A DNA stretch of 64,000 nt from Nematostella vectensis (taxonomy: Eukaryota > Cnidaria > Anthozoa > Actiniaria > Edwardsiidae): assembly GCF_932526225.1 (NCBI RefSeq), contig NC_064039.1, positions 15,802,639 through 15,866,638 of the forward strand, in the 5' to 3' direction. The number at the start of each line of letters is the position of its first letter. The first letter of the stretch is position 1. This document shows, one piece after another, positions 11,894-22,093 of this stretch. The position numbers and the translations under genes are program-made. The notes under the pieces are model-generated. The model was given only the letters and a program-made list of their open reading frames with translations, was not told where the DNA came from and searched no databases.

Positions 11894-13633
11894 GTTTTAT
11901 CGCGTGCTTCGATTTTATTTTGCAGCTTTTTTCTGGGCTTCTTTGTAAACCCCGTCGGGAGTTTAGTTGCATGCCGTTTGCATTTGTCGTCTCTTTAGAA
12001 TTTGTAAAAACGTAAAGATTCATAAACCTTCTTGACACATTCATTTATGGTGCGTACGACCTCACTCCAATCTGAGGCCGTACCAAAAAGCGATTCCGGG
12101 AGTGGCCTCTTATTGTCTATTAAATAGGCCAGGTGTTCTACCAGCTTTACCATCGTCGACGGCTTGAAATAGCCTTGCTGACAATGGCTTCGGATAGCTT
12201 TGCACCAACTTGTACAAGCTGGTTGTGATCTGTATTATTTGTATGCGACAAAGTTACAATAAGTACAACATTTAGTCAAATGTACAATTTTGTCAAAGCC
12301 GTCAAAATTGTTTTACATGGTTGTGTGCATCTGAATTCCATTGGCTAGTGGGAATGAGCGTGTTGCGAGGCCAACACATGGAATGGATGCGCAGAAGACG
12401 AAAACATGGTAAGCATGATTGCATTGTGAGGAGGTTCACAAGTTTTAATGGTTCATGTGTACTTTTATTCGGACATTTTTCCGTACCTGTTTTTTTCTTT
12501 TAAAAACATGAACACTGAAGAAATTTAAAAAAAGCACTGAAAAAGCTCACCTTCATCTTTTTTTCTTGTGAAATCCTCACATGCCCAAAGTAAGACAGTG
12601 TCGTCACCATGGGCCTTATAGATGATGTGGAAGCTTGTGCTTCCACATCGACACTCGCCTTCATAGTCGCTTCGTAGTAGGTCGCCGTGGTCTTCGCTGG
12701 CGCTCTCACCACCGTCCATTTCCTCTAGTTTCATTAATTCCTTTTTAAAAACAGAAAATTATCAAGAATTATAGAAGCGGCCAGGCTTTGTAGACCCAAA
12801 GTATTGAAAGTATCGAATAAATTGATTGGGGGAGTGAAGGGGAGACGGAAAGAAAGTATATTATATACATATTTTTTTCGGTCTTCGTACGATATAATGA
12901 GATAAGCATCTTGTAAAAAAGAAAGGTTATTCCAGAGACCTGTACTTACTTTTCCAAAATTTGTGTATTGCTGAAACATGTTGGTAAACAAGCCACGGGT
13001 TTTTGCGTTGTGCTTTTTGAAAACTCCGCTCCGTGATTCCACATCATCATTCACTTGCTTGAGAATCTCTCGCAACACCCTTTAGGTGGTCTCCACGTCC
13101 TCCCTCTTTAGGCCTTGAATTGCCTCCACTTCCTCCACCGAGGGAAGCATCGATAAATAAAACATCTATGAACAAAAAGTAAGCGCGTGAATGAGCGGCA
13201 CTTGTGGATTTCTCACATGACCTAGTGCTACAATGAGCGTAAGGAGTTAGCGGGTATGCATGTAAATACTGTAGTGTATTGAGCGACCTTAATTTTGGAA
13301 TTTTGCCGATCCTTCAAGACCTTCAACTTTTAAGAAAGAAAACGGGAGGAACAAGTATTTAATGCGTCAAAACAAACAAAAAAACTGACCTGTTCTTTGT
13401 AAAACAAAATAATATTTCAATAACTACGTGTTCAAAAGTCGGATACTCTTATGCAGCTCTAACCGTGAAGGGGAGGGAGGAGAGGGAACAGGGCGACGAT
13501 AAAAAAGACAGTGCCGCTTTTGCTGGGGAAAATCGTAAAATGGGCAAAACAGTGGTGGAAGTATCAAAATAGTGCGAACATACAGCAGTCACACAAAATA
13601 AAAAAAAATATTTTAGACCTGTGCTAACTGCAC

Positions 13634-13887
13634 TAACCCCGGCCCAGCACTCCGCCATTACTGCTACAATCTGTTACAAAACTAATGGGACACCTTCCCT
13701 CCCCCTTCCTCAATGTTGGAGGGCAAATGATCACCTTGCTACTGCTTGTGTTTTGAGCTGTAAAATCGCCTCTAACCAATATTAATCGGGGGGAGAGGGT
13801 TGGCGGTTGTTCGTATGGGAAGTGTCCCACTTAATTTTGTTGAAGATTGTAGCCCAGCAATGCTGGCGGAGTGCTGAGCCGGAGTTA
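13634..13887. mobile_element. MITE with about 65-bp imperfect TIRs
   Basis: The left arm (TAACCCCGGCCCAGCACTCC, then a GCTACAATCT block and a GGGACAC block) is mirrored on the right (GGAGTGCTGAGCCGGAGTTA at the end). The two arms align with a few mismatches and small gaps over about 65 bp. The 254-bp element encodes nothing. Confidence 0.65.
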
Positions 13888-14306
13888 GAAAAGAAGTTAA
13901 CATTTACCAAAATACAATAAATATTGAACAGATATCAAATATCATTAGAAAGAGCTTTATCCTCTTATCCGTGTCATATGATTTTGTGTTTGGCTTCAAT
14001 CTTCAAGCGGCAACATGACTAGTTGGGTCAATTGCGTTGCCGATGTTTATTTAACGGGAAAATATTTCAAAATTGTAAAAGCAGTGTGTCTGTGGAAAGT
14101 TTATCATAATTCAGAGCGGATGGCCTGAAATAGTTTGGATTCTAATATATTACTCTGTCTTTTATCGGTTAAGGTTTCAGTCGGCCCGACGGAGGTAAAC
14201 TAGTACCAAAATTGGATAAGCCTAGGAGAAAAGAAACACACGTAATAATAACACGTATTAATAACAGTAGACAAAACCAGAAACACAAACTGATAAAGAA
14301 AACCAT
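13888..14306. other. Gene-free stretch
   Basis: Nothing recognisable apart from AT-rich unique sequence. Confidence 0.4.
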
Positions 14307-15038
14307 GTAGTGCAGAGTTTTGCAAATTCCCGAATGCGCGTAGTATTTGCTAAGGCTCTGCGCAGTTATAGATATATAATGGAAAAAAGTAAGAAGTAAG
14401 AGATGGCCTTCACGTTTTGGAACAATTTGTTTAAAAATATACTATTGAGCAGCCTGTGGTCTTGAATGTAAAATTTGTTTTATTTCAACGACATGTTTCG
14501 TCCGATTGATCGCCGACTTCTTCAGGGGTATTTCGGAAAGCCTGCTATTTGTTACGAATACGCGGAAATACGTGAGGAAGCAGGCGTTTTATAACTAAGT
14601 GCAACAATACAGGGCCAATGGGACTTCACACCTCGATTTCTATAGAACGGCGAGGCAGTAATTACAATGGAAATGCAAATGAGTTGAAATGGGGTCCTGC
14701 GAATGTGTAGAGAGACTGCAATTTGTTGCTGCTGTTATGATAGAATGCAATGCCCATAATGGCGTTTTAGTACTTCTCTCCCTTGGTGCTATTGTTATTT
14801 GATACATTATTTCCCAACAACGATGATTGAAGTGACGTTACGCATCACATTTTTTTTGTACAAACATGTGATATCGCGTTTATATTCTTAGGAGCTGCGC
14901 ATCAGCGAACGTCAGCGCAAAATATGCACAGGCTGAGTTTGTTTGTAGCGAGCTATCGTTAATTCCATGATATTTACGCGCTATCGTACGCATCTATTAC
15001 TACATCTCTCGGCCTTTACGCGCAAAAATCTTACTTAC

Positions 15039-15591
15039 CTTTGCTTCCATCCGAGTAAGGGAGTCGAAAATGTTAGCAGCTCTTTTTCCCTGCTTGAGAT
15101 CAAGGACATATTGTAATTCCGCCAATCTTGCATCGCCTTGAAACAAATCTTCTAGGAACCCCTTTACTGCGCCGCCTTTTTCAGATATACCAAGTTTCCT
15201 TGCAATCCCGGCCTTTCTAAGACCGCGATCTATTATATCCGTATAGATCTCGTTTCTACCGACTGCGATCTCTCCGCCAGTAAAGTTTCGAGTGAAGCCC
15301 CTTTCAGCTTGACTTTAGACCCGTCCACGCGAGTTCCCCTTGTTTTCTTTGATGGAACCAAGTCAAGGCGGTCGCCCCTTCTCTGCTCTCCAGATTTTTC
15401 TTGGCTTTCCTCCCCGGCTTTTCTCTTGGCTTTTTTTCCGGCTTCTCTCCTGGCTGCTTCATAGCGGGGCGTAACTTACAATATAAGACTGATTCATAAT
15501 AAAATCGAATAAGAGTAACCTGGTCATTTGCACGCCGTAGAATGATCGAAAACGCGCATTCCTGTATTCTGTTTGTGGCCAAATCAGTCAA
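15039..15591 (-). other. Coding-like segment of duplication copy 1
   Basis: On the minus strand, an open frame of 95 codons (15,304-15,591) ends in a Lys/Pro-rich tail (EKPEKKPREKPGRKAKK). Overlapping frames then read KVKLKGASLETLLAERSQSV and, after a shift, DIIDRGLRKAGIARKLGIS, GFLEDLFQGDARLAELQYVL and FDSLTRMEAK. The last ends exactly at an AAG|GTAAGT donor (15,039). The frame-switching suggests a decayed or spliced gene. I recognise no family. Confidence 0.35.
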
Positions 15592-15651
15592 CTGAGTTTT
15601 TATTGGCTAATTTTGACAGCTGTCAATATTTGATGGAAAACATCCCGGTTT

Positions 15652-15957
15652 GGGGACCATAGTATTCTATAGGAGCTTGAAGGTTCTCAACCCGCTGTAA
15701 CGGGTTGACGCTCAACCTGCTACAGCGGGTTGGCTTCTAACCGGTTGGTCAACCCGCTACAGCGGCTTGGGGACCATAGTATACTATAGGAGCTTGAAGG
15801 TTCTCAACCCACTGTAACGGGTTGACACTCAACCTGCTACAGCGGGTTGGCTTCTAGCCGGTTGGTCAACCCGCTGCAGCGGCTTGGGGACCATAGTATA
15901 CTATAGGAAATTGAAGGTTCTCAACCCGCTGTAACGGGTTGACGCTCAACCTGCTAC
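15652..15957. repeat. 117-bp minisatellite, array 1
   Basis: About 2.6 units with a 117-bp period (GGGGACCATAG recurs at 15,652, 15,769 and 15,886). Each unit contains internal inverted motifs AACCCGCTGTAACGGGTT and CTGCTACAGCGGGTTGG, so it can form hairpins. Confidence 0.9.
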
Positions 15958-16143
15958 TAACGTCAGGTTTTAAAGCATATCTCATCAAAATATTTTCAGT
16001 ATATTATATTAAGTGCACCATAAAAACGACATAATTTAGCTGCTAAGGGTCCAAAAACCGGGAGTTCGTTTGGTAAGCAAAAATACCATAATACTTATCT
16101 GTCTGAAAATACTAGGTGGCTAATAGGTTTTTATTGCATTTCT
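15957..16143 (+). repeat. 188-bp repeat, copy 2
   Basis: Near-identical to 11,706-11,893. It interrupts the 117-bp array in mid-unit and lies at the junction of the tandem duplication. Immediately after it, CTCTGCACGCGTAGTGCAG forms a small palindrome. Confidence 0.8.
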
Positions 16144-16884
16144 CTGCACGCGTAGTGCAGAGTTTTGCAAATTCCCGAATGCGCGTAGTATTTGCTAAGG
16201 CTCTGCGCAGTTATAGATATATAATGGAAAAAAGTAAGAAGTAAGAGATGGCCTTCACGTTTTGGAACAATTTGTTTAAAAATATACTATTGAGCAGCCT
16301 GTGGTCTTGAATGTAAAATTTGTTTTATTTCAACGACATGTTTCGTCCGATTGATCGCCGACTTCTTCAGGGGTATTTCGGAAAGCCTGCTATTTGTTAC
16401 GAATACGCGGAAATACGTGAGGAAGCAGGCGTTTTATAACTAAGTGCAACAATACAGGGCCAATGGGACTTCACACCTCGATTTCTATAGAACGGCGAGG
16501 CAGTAATTACAATGGAAATGCAAATGAGTTGAAATGGGGTCCTGCGAATGTGTAGAGAGACTGCAATTTGTTGCTGCTGTTATGATAGAATGCAATGCCC
16601 ATAATGGCGTTTTAGTACTTCTCTCCCTTGGTGCTATTGTTATTTGATACATTATTTCCCAACAACGATGATTGAAGTGACGTTACGCATCACATTTTTT
16701 TTGTACAAACATGTGATATCGCGTTTATATTCTTAGGAGCTGCGCATCAGCGAACGTCAGCGCAAAATATGCACAGGCTGAGTTTGTTTGTAGCGAGCTA
16801 TCGCTAATTCCATGATATTTACGCGCTATCGTACGCATCTATTACTACATCTCTCGGCCTTTTACGCGCAAAAATCTTACTTAC

Positions 16885-17437
16885 CTTTGCTTCCATCCGA
16901 GTAAGGGAGTCGAAAATGTTAGCAGCTCTTTTTCCCTGCTTGAGATCAAGGACATATTGTAATTCCGCCAATCTTGCATCGCCTTGAAACAAATCTTCTA
17001 GGAACCCCTTTACTGCGCCGCCTTTTTCAGATATACCAAGTTTCCTTGCAATCCCGGCCTTTCTAAGACCGCGATCTATTATATCCGTATAGATCTCGTT
17101 TCTACCGACTGCGATCTCTCCGCCAGTAAAGTTTCGAGTGAAGCCCCTTTCAGCTTGACTTTAGACCCGTCCACGCGAGTTCCCCTTGTTTTCTTTGATG
17201 GAACCAAGTCAAGGCGGTCGCCCCTTCTCTGCTCTCCAGATTTTTCTTGGCTTTCCTCCCCGGCTTTTCTCTTGGCTTTTTTTCCGGCTTCTCTCCTGGC
17301 TGCTTCATAGCGGGGCGTAACTTACAATATAAGACTGATTCATAATAAAATCGAATAAGAGTAACCTGGTCATTTGCACGCCGTAGAATGATCGAAAACG
17401 CGCATTCCTGTATTCTGTTTGTGGCCAAATCAGTCAA
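16885..17437 (-). other. Coding-like segment of duplication copy 2
   Basis: Encodes the same 95-codon frame (17,150-17,437) and the same donor-terminated segment as copy 1 at 15,039-15,591. Identity at the protein level reflects the recent duplication, not necessarily selection. Confidence 0.35.
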
Positions 17438-17495
17438 CTGAGTTTTTATTGGCTAATTTTGACAGCTGTCAATATTTGATGGAAAACATCCCGGT

Positions 17496-18234
17496 TTGGG
17501 GACCATAGTATTCTATAGGAACTTGGAGGTTCTCAACCCGCTGTAACGGGTTGACGCTCAACCTGCTACAGTGGGTTGGCTTCTAACCGGTTGGTCAACC
17601 CGCTACAGCGGCTTGGGGACCATAGTATACTATAGGAACTTGAAGGTTCTCAACCCGCTGTAACGGGTTGACGCTCAACCTGCTACAGCGGGTTGGTTTC
17701 TAACCGGTTGGTCAACCCGCTACAGCGGCTTGGAAACCATAGTATACTATAGGAGCTTGAAAGTTCTCAACCCGCTGCAACGGGTTGACGCTCAACCTGC
17801 TACAGCGGGTTGGCTTCCAACCGGTTGGTCAACCCGCTACAGCGGCTTGGGGACCATAGTATACTATAGGAACTTGAAGGTTCTCAACCCGCTGTAACGG
17901 GTTGCGCTCAACCTGCTACAGCGGATTGGCTTCTAACCAGTTGGTCAACCCGCTACAGCGGCTTGGGGACCATAGTATACTATAGGAGCTTGAAGGTTCT
18001 CAACCCGCTGTAACGGGTTGACACTCAACCTGCTACAGCGGGTTGGCTTCTAGCCGGTTGGTCAACCCGTTACAGCGGCTTGGGGACCATAATATACTAT
18101 AGGAACTAAAACGTTCTCAACCCGCTGTAACGGGTTGACACTCAACGTTCTCAACCCGCTGTAACGGGTTGACACTCAACCTGCTACAGCGGGTTGGCTT
18201 CTAACCGGTTGGTCAACCCGCTACAGCGGCTTGC
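17496..18234. repeat. 117-bp minisatellite, array 2
   Basis: About 6.3 units of the same 117-bp repeat as at 15,652. Most differ at a few positions. The last units are internally deleted near 18,120. Confidence 0.9.
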
Positions 18235-18294
18235 TTTTTTGTGGTGTTAGGAAGGACGTGGAGAGTTTTTAAAAGGCTGTGTGTGATGGTTTAC

Positions 18295-19037
18295 TTTCTT
18301 GATTGGCGTGACAGCAACATAATGATTTCCAGTACGGCCAAAGTAGAGGGTTTGAACAGTTATCCCTGATCGGGGCTCTATCGTTTCAATACATTCTGCC
18401 GTTGGATCCTGAAATATTACCGAAGTGTACAAGCAAAAGAAATTGTAGACTCGTCTTGCGAGGTAAATAAAATGGGGATATACACCATTAAAGTTGTGCT
18501 TTGGTTGAGACATTTTAGGGGGGGGCTTATTCCAAAATTCGACGTCGGAAGGGGGGGTAGGGAGATTATTGGAGAGGGGCGCTTATTCAAATCAGTGATT
18601 GTATTATTGTAATCCTTGGCTAAGTTAATCGTCGGTTGACTTTTTCTGTTTCTTGAAAAAAATCAGCATGAAATTTGAAATTTTTAAAAGAACGTTCTCC
18701 AGGCCGAGACAGAAATATTTTTTTCTCAGTAAATGAGTGGTGTATGTACATATGGAATTTAGTAAATGTCTTGTTCACGTACCCCATGTACTGTCACAAT
18801 AATAATAATCTTAAAATGTAACAAATCAGCAAATGACTGGATGATCATATCCGTCACATATTCGCCTCTTAATTTCTGGACAGCATCTATCCAATTGGAT
18901 GGCAAAATGTTATCTTCAAAGTCGACTTCACAAACGAAGTTCATTCGGTCGCACTCATACTACTGGGGAGAGATGCGCGTGCAATACCGCGATTGATTAG
19001 CATGCATTCATCTCTACCTTGAACGAAATAACTTACA
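18295..19037 (-). CDS. OTU cysteine-protease-like gene, partial
   Basis: Minus-strand exons with good splice signals join in phase. One ends at 19,037 (CDALTDRWCEINSKMNSHPL, donor GTAAGT). The next is 18,783-18,959 (NWIDAVQKLRGEYVTDMIIQ, then FADLLHFKIIIIVTVHG). The third is 18,295-18,408 (LYFGRTGNHYVAVTPIKK). The W-x(n)-GEY-x(6)-Q-x-x-A helix followed by a terminal L-x-x-G-R-x-G-x-HYV strand fits the second half of an OTU domain, with H the catalytic histidine. I could not find the D-G-N-C motif that should lie upstream, so the gene is partial, decayed, or has an exon I missed. OTU genes of this type are often transposon-borne. Confidence 0.45.
18515..18615 (-). repeat. 'AATAAGCGCC' dispersed repeat, copy 2
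   Basis: Inverted relative to 11,030-11,150; shares the GGCGCTTATTC and TTCCAAAATTC blocks and the G-rich middle. Confidence 0.5.
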
Positions 19038-19671
19038 AGGGGGTGGCTGTTCATTTTGCTGTTTATTTCACACCACCGATCTGTCAACGCATCACATTCC
19101 AAGTGCGACCCTCTTTTTGAGAAATTGAAAAAAAAGTTTCCAAACGGCAAAACACCAAAGACGCCGTACAGGAGCCTTGGAGCTGACCTTTGGGAGCGCC
19201 CGCAAGGTACGCTGGATCTTCGAGCATGTTGGGCCGGGAATCTTTGAAAAAGTTTTGCTCGAACAATAGAGTTCGCAGTCGAAATGTCAACACTTGTCAT
19301 ATGAATAAAAACCAGAACACAGTTTTGCCAATTTGTGGAGTTCGGAAAGCGGGAATTCTTAGCAATAGTCGACAAACATCAGCTATCATTACTTGTTTTC
19401 CTGCTGTCAATAGAAGACTTTTTATTTCAGTTGTATCAATATCGCTCAAAGCCCTCGTGCTGACACCAGCCAAAAAGTAGGCAAAAATAAATGGAATGAA
19501 ACGAAAACGATCGAGCGAAAGGCAACGTGAGAACGAATACATGATGCAAGGCATTGACTTATAAGGATTTATTAACAAATTAAATAATAAATTTTAAGTG
19601 ATAACAAGCATAGTCAAATCCGGAGAAAAGGTAACCTAAACCAAAGGCTAGTTTTGTAAACAAAATACTTA

Positions 19672-19867
19672 CAACCGGTAAATCAAACTGAACACAACTG
19701 GCATGACAGACCCGTACGGACAGCGCTCTAAACGTGTAGCTTATCTCTGCTGACTGTCTTCCCTGAGCAACTGCATGTCTCGCTCCCGCATCACGCCTCG
19801 CAAGCAATGCGTCTCCTTTGTTCAACGGTACTAACTAAAAGATACTGTAAAAACAGCCGCTTTTATA
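19672..19867 (-). promoter_or_regulatory. TATA box and possible 5' exon
   Basis: TATAAAAG stands on the minus strand at 19,860-19,867. Roughly 25-190 bp downstream lies a stretch ending at a GTAAGT donor (about 19,672). The layout is that of a promoter and a leader exon for a minus-strand transcript, possibly the OTU-like gene. The stretch lacks a convincing start codon. Confidence 0.35.
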
Positions 19868-19869
19868 CT

Positions 19870-20835
19870 CGCTTGGGGACGCGCATTTTTCTAGGGAATA
19901 ACATTTACTACCGTTCAAATTACTCAGCGTCCATTGTCCTGTCGAATTTAGAAACTAATCTTCCTGGGAAATGGTAAAAGGACGCTAAACTAAGTCAATT
20001 ATCACTATCAAGCTATTTATACTAATCTAAAGGAATTTGTAAACATGTGCATTAAATCAGTGTTCTTTTTGACTTTGATTGTTCTTTCATGGGGTCACAT
20101 CCACCCCTGCTTTTCTGTGCTTACTAACAGGACAAACGAACATCTTTTTATCACGATAAGAAAACAGGATATGATTAATTTGAGCACGTTGAAAGTAAAT
20201 TCCTAAACGTGTACGGATCGAATTAGAATCACGTTTGAGAAACAATCCGTAAAATACGTAAAATAATTATAATCGCAATCCAAAACCGCTTACTTAAAAT
20301 CTTTGCAAAATCTAAAATAACCCAAAATACCACCCGGTCACATCTGCATGCGGTTACGCGCAATCGCGCGCCTGCACTTTTGTCGTTTGATTTACAGATT
20401 TTCCACACCCTAAATAAATCGTCTTTTACGGATACGCACGCGCTTGTTGGAATATGGTAGCCTGATAGCCGGCTCTCCGGAGTTTCGGGATTCCTGTGGA
20501 AGGGGGTAAGGGAAAAGTGCGTGCGTATTCGAAAAAGATGGCAGCGGACGACACTTAAAGTAATAACCTATGATGTGTGCTTGTGTTCTTGTTTTTATGT
20601 TAGCAGGTGTAATCACTATGTGTAGTGATGCTTTCAGCTCTAAGCTTGCATAATCCTCTTCTTTTCTAAAGCAAATCTTTACCTGTTGTATTCTTGCCTG
20701 AATAGACAAACTCGAGAAGCGTGCCATACTCCTCATGGCATCATCATTTACAACACTTCACCTGTATACATGCTGGAGGTCACTCTACAAATGAATCTAA
20801 TAGGTGTATAGACCCCTATTATTTTTTTTTTTACC
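19870..20835. other. Gene-free stretch
   Basis: No supported gene. A minus-strand open frame at 20,410-20,736 has no known domain. Confidence 0.4.
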
Positions 20836-20840
20836 AAGTA

Positions 20841-20964
20841 TGTTATGATCGGACTACAGGGTTCAACAAGCAACAACTTTTTTTTAATAACACACATGGC
20901 AAGCTTACATAACAGTAGTGAGTCACGTGGTGGCGTGACTCCATATATGGGTCTACTCACAACA
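20841..20964 (-). repeat. 3' LTR (124 bp)
   Basis: Uninterrupted LTR. It supplies the empty-site sequence (CTCCATATATGGGTCTACTC) for the insertion in the other LTR. Confidence 0.9.
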
Positions 20965-21456
20965 TCTCCCTTTTAAGCTAAGCTATGATATTAAGCGAAA
21001 GTATCAAAACATAACAAAAAATATCTAACATGGAGTATGTGTATATGTAAAATAGGACTGGGATATGTGCCCATGACAGTCATTGTGCCAAGGGGGTGCT
21101 GATTTGATGCGAGTTGGTCTGCGTGGCGCTGGGTTGACTTGAGTGGTTTCATTCTCTTAGTCTATAATGTCTTCTAAAACATTATCTTGTACATACAGTG
21201 GTGGTTCGTTAGATTTGCTGAGTGCGCGCCTGTTTCTGCGGTATTCTCTCCCAGCTTGATCAGTTATCTAATACGACCTGGGTGTGTCATGGGTTCTGGT
21301 TATTCTAGCAGGGGTGTTTGTTTTCTGACCTGGCTTCTAAAACCTTACCGTGTCACCCTCTTTCAATGGGGGGAGGGCTTATGACCCTTTGTCATAATAC
21401 TCGTAGGTCACATTGGTTCTTGGCATGCAGTATTCCTTTAAAACTTTCTGCGTGTC

Positions 21457-21678
21457 CTACACCTTTCTATTTGCCAGACTTTCTGGGACATTTGGTAGCG
21501 TTTTCAGTACTCTTAATCCTAGTACACTATACAGCGTCGCCACTTGAAATTTCTCCTCATTCGCTGTGAGACCGCTCGAAATCTCGTACAGCTCCCAACT
21601 CTCCTGCCACTCGCGCCACGTCTCCGCTAGATTTCTGCTATCTATATCAAGTTCTGAAGGCGGCTTGATTTTCTCCAT
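21457..21678 (-). pseudogene. gag N-terminus of the LTR element
   Basis: The ATG at 21,678 lies 22 nt after the primer-binding site. The 73 codons begin MEKIKPPSELDIDSRNLAET and continue WREWQESWELYEISSGLTAN. The pattern K-P-P-x-x-L-D-x-x-x-x-N-L-A-x-x-W-x-x-W-x-x-x-x-x-L-Y is typical of metazoan Ty3/gypsy Gag N-termini. Capsid remainder, nucleocapsid and pol are absent, so it cannot support its own mobility. Confidence 0.75.
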
Positions 21679-21825
21679 CGCCCTGGACTTCCTTTATAAC
21701 ACTCCTGGTACCATGTTATGATCGGACTACAGGGTTCAACAAGCAACAACTTTTTTTTAATAACACACATGGCAAGCTTACATAACAGTAGTGAGTCACG
21801 TGGTGGCGTGACTCCATAAAAGGGA

Positions 21826-22093
21826 ACTTTAGAAGCACACTAGCATACACACATTGGCACCAGTCGGGCCAAGACGGGACGCTAGCACAGTCGAGTCGAA
21901 GTCGCCCTGCAGTTTATTTTGCCGATGAAGTTTAACTGAGGCAAACCGGCTATGCCATGCTGACGAGTCCTAATAAGGACGAAACAGCTGTCCATGGTTG
22001 CCGAACTGCACGGGTAACAGACTGTGCTAGCGTCCCGTCTTGGCCCGACTGGTGCCAATGTGTGTATGCTAGTGTGCTTCTAAAGTTCACATT
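21826..22093 (+). mobile_element. Inverted-repeat element carrying a hammerhead ribozyme
   Basis: A perfect 68-bp inverted repeat (21,825-21,892 with 22,020-22,087) surrounds a 127-nt core. TCCATAAAAGGGA occurs on both sides (21,813-21,825 and 22,094-22,106), a 13-bp duplication relative to the intact LTR copy. CACATT follows the right arm. The core folds further: CCCTGCAGTT (21,905) can pair with AACTGCACGGG (22,004), TTTGCC with GGCAAA (21,918/21,940), and the rest is the ribozyme. A 13-bp variable-type target duplication suggests target-primed reverse transcription (Penelope or LINE machinery) more than a cut-and-paste transposase. It lies in antisense orientation to its LTR host. Confidence 0.85.
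21946..22003 (+). ncRNA. Type I hammerhead ribozyme
   Basis: All core residues are present. CTGACGAG (21,960-21,967) is followed by a 4-bp stem II with loop TAATAA (G67-C80, TCC/GGA), then GAAA (21,981-21,984). Stem III is a minimal 2 bp (AC/GT) with loop AGCT, and the cleavage triplet GTC ends at 21,992. Stem I has CCATG/CATGG, an internal loop (GTAT/TT) and CGGC/GCCG, placing the loop where stem I-stem II tertiary contacts form. The short stem III and this layout match the schistosome-satellite and Penelope-associated class. Predicted cleavage is after C21,992. Confidence 0.92.

Larger units (their letters stand above)
10281..13150 (-). pseudogene. Decayed spliced gene, function unknown
   Basis: Four minus-strand exons can be followed. 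Exon A (12,950-13,150) starts MLPSVEEVEAIQGLKRED, has one in-frame TAA, and ends at a GTAAGT donor. Exon B (12,551-12,740) joins it in phase and encodes a Cys-rich patch (GECRCGSTSFHIIYKAHGDD) ending at GTGAGC. Exon C (12,003-12,239) continues in phase (DHNQLVQVGAKLSEAIVSK), then shifts frame into GYFKPSTMVKLVEHLAYLID. Exon D (10,281-10,979) starts after TTTTCAG, shifts near 10,830 and again in an A run at 10,435, and ends in a coiled basic tail (NKRQRLEKRRE). I recognise no family. Three frameshifts and a stop make it a pseudogene or an old transposon gene. Confidence 0.5.
14307..15957. repeat. Segmental tandem duplication, copy 1
   Basis: This block repeats at 16,152-18,232 with an offset of 1,845-1,846 bp and only scattered differences (for example one extra T near 16,862). 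Each copy holds, left to right, a Penelope-element-like 3' motif, an exon-like minus-strand segment with a GTAAGT donor, a 95-codon ORF and a 117-bp minisatellite. The near identity implies a recent duplication or conversion. Confidence 0.85.
16152..18234. repeat. Segmental tandem duplication, copy 2
   Basis: Second copy of 14,307-15,957, with the minisatellite expanded to about 6.3 units (17,496-18,234). Confidence 0.85.

Noticed and set aside
15652..18234. CRISPR-like array
   Set aside because: The 117-bp units are contiguous with no unique spacers, and the context is eukaryotic.
20410..20736. 108-codon minus-strand ORF with a possible donor after RIQ
   Set aside because: No homology that I recognise and no partner exon; insufficient support.
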